A stretch of DNA of 64,000 nt, taken from positions 62,001-126,000 of the forward strand of contig SWDT01000152.1 in the NCBI GenBank assembly GCA_009193035.1, written 5' to 3'. Shown here piece after piece: positions 57,835 to 64,000 of this stretch (positions are counted from its first letter, which is position 1; every line of letters starts with the position of its first letter). The position numbers were made by a program, and so were the translations under genes. The notes beneath the pieces were generated by a model, which saw nothing but the letters and a program-made list of their open reading frames with translations, was not told the DNA's origin and did not search any database. Source of the stretch: Halicephalobus mephisto (Eukaryota; Nematoda; Chromadorea; Rhabditida; Panagrolaimidae).

Positions 57835-60800
57835 ATGGCCTATTTACTAAAATATTACACCTGTAATTTTAAATTTCACCAGATTTACACTGTATGTACC
57901 TTTTCAGTCTCGGCGAAAATCCGTACTTTGACGGATTTCCACAGTAGGATATCATGTGGACAACCCCCTTCTACTGCCGAAATCATGACGGTTCTCAGAT
58001 TTTTCCAGCAGACTTTGACCGGGTTTGGAAGATTCGTAATGTTTATTTAAGGCATTGTTTACAGGTTTACCAAAGAGTTGCCTACTTCCAGTGCCAGTTT
58101 GTTCGAGAAATTCACTGCCGATCCTCAAAGGACAAATTTATTCCCCAATCTAAACTTTTCGGGTTTATTTTACGGCATTGTTAATTTGTTAGAGGTGTTT
58201 CCTTTGCTCACAGGTGGTCAGAAAGACATTGGCCAGGAGATATTAGCAACCTTCAAATCCCTTTACTTCTTCCTCGATCGAGACTGCATCGACCAATTGC
58301 CTTATCTGATCGCCAGTCAGATAGGGATCATGCCTGCTGAATTGAACAAGAAAATTATCCATCTCCTCATTGACTGTATTCTACCGTATACTCTTAGTGA
58401 TGAAGCTAATGGCCAGTTTTCCATTCCATGTGTGATGATGGCCGTCTTACAACACTACAATGATCCGAGTCTTCACACCTATCTGCTCGAAAGTCTGATG
58501 AAAATGAAGCCAAACGTCTACAATGTTGGTGTTGGTGTTCTTCTCGTACTTAACGTTTTGGTTTTAGGATGTAGTTGCGGTCATCGCTAAAGGAACCAGC
58601 GAGGCCAGAGTCGCAGCAGCTAATTTACTATTTCATTACTTCCCTCTGATCAACCCGAGTATACTGCATCGGAAACCAGTTCAATACAGAATCCACGCGT
58701 GGTCCTCGGCATCATGCGAATCCGGGTCTTGCACGAATCTTGCGATCAAACTAACTTATGACCCGTTTGTTTGTGCTAATGTCGGAAATACTGCCCCACC
58801 GATGAGATTGTGTAAATCTTGTTCTGATGACATTCAGAGTGATCAACCGACTTATTTCATTTGTCAGCCGATGCCAGCTTCAAACAGTACAGTCTGCCAA
58901 AACAAAGTTAGTTTCCGTTGTAACTTTTAATTCTACTTTGTTTATTTTTAGGCTTGTGAATCCAACAACAGATTTGCTGTGGGAACGTGTTTCGCAGAGG
59001 ATTGCATCCGGTCCCATCAGCATGTTCCTCTTCGACTGTGTTCTGAGTGCTTTCATCATTTGCATTCTAATCCGATTGCCCAGGGTCACATTCGGCATTC
59101 GCGGCCAAGCTGCGCATGGAGTACTGTAATTGAACGGGATATGATTGAAGCCGTTGTGAAGCTCCTGAAGGAGACCTCCATTTCCCTAGAAGGAACAGAA
59201 GGCGAAGGCAAAAGACCGAAATGGCTCCGACAGCTGGAGGGAGGCCAGTCACTCGGAAGGGATATTGATAGTATGAGCGATGAAAAACGCATGCTTAGCA
59301 GATACGGTATTTGGCTGATGGTAGCTATGTGTCCGGCATCCCCAGAAGCTCCTGCTCACGCTATCGGATACATTCTCTCAATGGTGTTTCAGTGGTTCAC
59401 AACAACTGCCTTGTTGCCCAATGATTCAATGGGAGCAGCCTTGGAGCAACTCAAGACAGATGTAGGTTTTTCCTTATTAGTTAATTCTACTCGGACATTT
59501 CAGTTTGCCTCAGATTGGGTGAATCAAGCAATAATGAATCATTATGATACCTTCGTACTTACACTTATGCCAGATGTCCCTGATTACGCTCAAGTCGGAG
59601 GCGTCTGGGATAAGTGGTGTACGAGGAAAGATCAGTTGAAGGAAGGGCTCTCGAAGTTACTGGCTCTGATGCCTTACGATGTCATTTCTTTCAACACATG
59701 GTCCAGTGTCATTCCGAAGTGGTTACGATGTATTTGTGATGAGATGGACGATGATGATTTTTCTGAACTCAAAATTTTACTCTGTAAAATCTTCGAGCCA
59801 GATTTGTGTGCTTTGCCATTTGACACGGATAAGATTTTTGAGTTTATCAGTCAGAGATTGAGTTCTGGTGGATACGACGATGTCCTGGATTCCCTGAATT
59901 GGCTCCACGTAAGTATTTAGTATTTTTGAGCAAGTTTCTGATCTGAATGGATTTCAGTTGCTCTGTCGGATGGACATTACGATGTCTCTGAAAATGATTC
60001 TGAGCATGTTCCACTCTTGTCTCATCAGAATAGCTTACCTGGCTCCTCCCAACAACAAAGAAAATGATCTAGAGGAAGATGCAGGACCCTTGGCTATACA
60101 AGTCCTCATGATCAGTATCATCTCACAGCAGATAAAACTGAACGAAAACAATCTCCTGGAAATTCAGTCTTTAGATGAGGAACTGTATTCTACAGCCTCA
60201 CTACTGCTACAGTATCCGGCTGCATTCGAAGAACATACTTGTCAGAACCCAGAAACAGATCAATTTTCCGATTGTATTCGATGTCAACAGGCCGCATTCC
60301 TCTACCAGCTTATCAACGGGATTGTTGAGCAACTTTGTCCAAAAGAGGAAGTCAAGATTGAAGTTGACCAGACGGATAGAGCAAATTGGATAAACGATTT
60401 ACAACTCACGGAATCAGGAACAACGGCTTCCCACATAAGCAACATCACATCTCCGAAGAACCCCAGTATCCATGCTGCGAGTGAGTTCTCGTCGTCTAAG
60501 AGTAATCACTAATTGGTAATTTCAGTTAACAGTCCGTTGCTTTCTGGAGTTGCCATGTCTGATCAGCAGGCATCTCAGTATTCTGGCAGTCTGCCGTACC
60601 TCACAGCAAACGTTAATGAGGAAATCGCTAATGATGAGTTTGTCGGGGTATTGCCAAGCGAGGAAATCGAGACGGCAGTAGCACAAGCTACCACCTTGAC
60701 TGAAACGGATGTCGGACGTGAAACGTGCCAAATAGTGAGTGCCACTCTCGTCGAGAGTTTGAAAGGAACTCCGCTTCAACCAAGAGACACCTCAAAGATG

Positions 60801-63800
60801 GAGTTTTGGAACACTTCTGTTGGCAGGTTCAGATTCACCCTGGATCAACTACCAGCCCAGCTCAGATTGATATATTCCCTGCTCTCGAATATCGACAGCG
60901 AAATGAACCCTGATGTGCAGTACTTCCTACTCAGTACAGTCAAGTACTTGTGTCTTCATTGTGAATCCCTCAGCAATGCAAGAAGAGAACACAGGGGATT
61001 CTTAATTTGGGCTCAAGAAAACCTGCTTATTCCTAAACTCTGGACTCTACTGAGGTCTGATTACGGACAAGTCGGTCAATTGGCCGTACCCTTGATTATT
61101 CACGCCATCACTCTTCCTTGTGGTGATGAGGTCTTCTGGAACACTATAAACCGAAATTTCACCAGTGACAAGTGGGAAGTGCGATTCAAGGCAGTTGAAA
61201 GAGTATTTGTCCTCGCTCACATGATTGTTGAAGCTCCGGTGAAAGCCAACAAACTCTTACAAACAGTTCTTAGTTGTGCTTTTTCTCACTTCATCGTCTC
61301 CATCAATGATCCTAATTCAGCCGTTTCTCAAAAAGCCGTACTGGCCATCAGGTCTTTGCCTACCACTTCGTTGTCCATTATGAACCTCTGCTTGGAGTCC
61401 CAGTTTGATTCTTGTATCATTGACCGTCCATTGATCATCAACAGAATCATTCTGCTCACAACGGTCGTTCCCGAAGAGGATATTTTGACATGGGAGTTTT
61501 TCATCAACAGATTTGAGACTCTGGCTGTTGAATCCCAATTGAAGTTATCAAACGAACATAGTTTTGTCCAGGGTATGTAAATATTAGTCGTCAATAATGA
61601 GAAATCTTTTTCAGGATTTGCGAATCCAGATCCGATGAGTGAAACGAATCAAATAAAACTCACTCGAGCTCGGCAGTCGTTGAACGAAGCCGATAGTGTT
61701 CGTTCAATTGTCAAATCTCTTCGTGAAAATTCCTTGAAACATCAACTCACGGCTACTGCAAGGATTGAACGAGGTTGGTTTTTAGTAATTTTCGTTTGTT
61801 AATGACCTTGAGTCATGCCTTACTGAAAGACTTTTTGAACTAACGTCATCTTTTCTGTACTAGAAGAAGTCGTTTTCGGCCTTACTCAAATAATTATGGT
61901 TGCCGTGAAAAAACTCTTAATCTCGTTTGAATGCTTCTATTTGGGTTGAAGAGTAGCACTGGCTTTATAAAGGCATATTTTGTCCTTGTTTAGAAATTGA
62001 AATTAAATGTTGGATAAATTCTAAGAACAACGACAAAAAGCTCACGAAGCGATACGAGCCCGAGGACGTCGAAGAGCTACAATTGGGAAGGATTTGGCAA
62101 GGGTCAGACTGCAGAAAGTCCTGATGATGGTCAGAGTTGTCAACGCATTTCGACAGTTCACCGACCGATTACGGGCATTAACACCCATAATGCGTTCTAG
62201 AACGACTTCTCCTGATTACACGACTGGCGGTAATCATACTGGAAACGGAACTGCTACTGATGCAGCTGTTTTGGCTGGTGCATATACTGCATTTCCATGT
62301 ACGGAAAAATTCGTTGCTTTTCCTGAATTTGCTTTATCACGCTTTGCACGCGCTTTTGCTTTCCTCATTTTGGACACCAAGCTTTGCACTGATTTTCCCG
62401 TAGTGCTGTGATGTATACCTGATCAGTTTCCGTCCTTCTGTGACCCGATGTTACTTTCTATCTACTGCCAATTCCGCATTTTGTCTTTCAATTTTATCTT
62501 TTCCATTTTGCATTTTAGCATTTTCTGTGTCACATCCTGAGACAAAGATAATCCCAGATTTTTAGTTGACATTGGTGAAGATGATTCGGGTGTTCAGAAA
62601 AGTCGTGGACGAGGACGTAAGTTTAGCCATATATGAGGTGATTTTAATACTGTACTTTTAGTGAATGGTTGCGGAAGACTACGGGAATTCACAGATGAAG
62701 AAAGCAACTTGTCATTACTACTCAATCGGGTTGTCGACATGGAGAATCCCGAAAGACATACTGTATACTTGACCGTTTCTTTACTTGTTCACTTCCTGTG
62801 TAATCGAAAGTCGAATCCAAGTGCCGAGAAGAATAGTGCAAAGAAACAATCGTTGTTACTCCGTTATTTCAATACACTTCTAGGCTACAGTAACTCCGAA
62901 AAGTGTTTTACTATTCCACCAACAAGACTGCGGAAAGCAGCTATTTGTAATGCCTTTTTGACTGGCTTGCCTGAGATCCTCGATAATAACCTGATGATTG
63001 GGAATCAATTGCTGCCGATTGTTTTGCATCTTCTGCTTCATCTTCCTTCTCCACAGAAATTTGCAAGTGATCAATCCTCTGCGGATTATTCCTTGGCTTT
63101 CCTGGATCTTCCTGCTAGACACTCGTGGCTTCACACACTGATTATCATCCTCTACAAGTACCGGTACGATCAAATGCCTATCAATGAACTCATCAGAAAG
63201 CTGATCAAGATCGTTATTGCTACTATTGAACTTCACTGTCATGAATGTTCTACAGATTCGGAACCTAAAACGACGGAATACAACATTTGGTCCGACTCCT
63301 CTGAGAACGAGGAGACGGAGGAGAAGATTATCCGGGAAGAAGAGGATGACACATCGTTTGATAACTCACAAAGTCAGATGCTAGATATTTCTGAATCCAA
63401 ACACCTGATAAGACCGGAATCGTTGAAGGTCTCTAAGGCCTTGACCAGTGTGGGCGGTCAGCTAATCACCTTCCAAACAGTGGAAGTGAAGCCCCCGGTC
63501 TCGGAGAACGTTCAGCCGACAATTGTAGAGCCTACTGTTACTCTTCATGATCCTGGAGAACGATCGGAAGGGTCTCCAATTATCCCCAGCATCACAAAGT
63601 CTCACTATAACTCCAATGGAAGACGGAATAAATTCAAAAGTCGCAGTAAAAAGCGTCATATACGGGCAGGGTATGCTCGACTGCGTTGTGGCTTCTGCAA
63701 CGAATTTCTGGAGACTTTTGATGAAGAAACGATGAGCCTCGGACTGATATCTCTGTCAACATTCGTCCACCGTGAACCGACAATGGCTGCTCCGATGCTT

Positions 63801-64000
63801 TTCCGCATTATAACAGCAGTCGCGAAGTTTGTGGATCGTCCACAGTACCCATGGCACGAAACTAATATTTTCGTCCCAGGAAATAGTCGAAGTACAGGGA
63901 AACAGCTCCTGCGTGTAACACTACATCAGGTTGGTTCTTTTAAGTGCTTATTTTCCTCTATCCCTTCTTTTCAGATGTCGACTTGCGGGATTGCTCTTCA
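57835..64000 (+). CDS. unc-79: UNC-79, NALCN leak-channel complex subunit (5' part)
   Basis: Very large HEAT/armadillo-like helical protein that with UNC-80 supports the NALCN/NCA sodium-leak channel in neurons. At least a dozen exons join in frame; the 3' end is outside the window. Matching blocks in order: SAKIRTLTDFHSRI near the start; NLLEVFPLLTGGQKDIGQEILATFKSLYFFL; ARVAAANLLFHYFPLINP; a Cys/His-rich zinc-like segment (CESNNRFAVGTCFAEDC ... LCSECFHHLHSN); LSRYGIWLMVAMCPASPEAPAHAIGYILSMVFQWF; DYAQVGGVWDKWCTRKDQLKEGLSKLLALMPYDVIS; a second helical block with LRLIYSLLSNIDSEMNPDVQYFLLSTVKYL; and IPPTRLRKAAICNAFLTGLPEIL. A basic linker (EAIRARGRRRATIGKDLARV) lies after a 245-nt intron. About 1,730 residues are visible. 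ATG 57835 is the first in frame but the exact start is uncertain: an acceptor TTTTCAG ends at 57908. Confidence 0.93.

Noticed and set aside
1..64000. CRISPR arrays, prokaryotic operons, riboswitches, viral insertions
   Set aside because: The sequence is eukaryotic with introns throughout; no direct-repeat arrays or viral proteins were seen.

Overview
The window is nuclear DNA from a nematode. Three things point that way. Genes are split by many short introns (mostly about 40-60 nt) with TTTCAG/TTTTAG acceptors. The gene content includes classic worm genes (UNC-5, UNC-79, two Patched-related proteins, a nematode-type UDP-glucuronosyltransferase). Several start codons sit just behind an intron-type 3' splice site that has no visible donor, as expected for spliced-leader trans-splicing. 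Residues at splice junctions were reconstructed by hand and intron ends were checked by reading frame. The species cannot be named from the sequence; the proteins look like orthologues of, but clearly diverged from, those of Caenorhabditis.

Layout, left to right: the 3' end of a Ly6-like GPI-anchored protein gene (+); cysteinyl-tRNA synthetase (-); a UDP-glucuronosyltransferase (-); about 2 kb of gene-poor DNA with a dead Tc1-type transposase; the netrin receptor UNC-5 (+, 8.6 kb); a Patched-related protein (-), tafazzin (-) and an MTMR6-type myotubularin with a FYVE finger (-); the complex I subunit NDUFS8 (+), divergent from the myotubularin; a long Gln/Ala-rich coiled-coil protein of unknown function (+, 8 kb); a second Patched-related gene (+); a same-strand cluster PRP40 - TRAPPC3 - ROGDI (-); DRG1 (+), whose 3.3-kb intron encloses a complete transmembrane-protein gene on the other strand; a PXK-type pseudokinase (-); MRPL16 and PGAP2 (+, about 200 bp apart); and the 5' two thirds or so of UNC-79 (+), which runs off the right edge.

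Most genes are housekeeping (translation, mitochondria, membrane traffic, GPI-anchor remodelling, splicing), with two neuronal genes, unc-5 (axon guidance) and unc-79 (NALCN leak-channel complex). Head-to-head pairs with only about 190-260 bp between starts (myotubularin/NDUFS8, PRP40/DRG1, PXK/MRPL16) probably share promoters. Head-to-tail neighbours (PRP40-TRAPPC3-ROGDI, MRPL16-PGAP2, possibly tafazzin-Patched-related) are candidate nematode operons. I saw no wholly new biological system. The most useful observations are the nested gene, the operon candidates with trans-splice sites, the microexons of DRG1, a 26-nt candidate intron, a GC-AG intron and two uncharacterised proteins.
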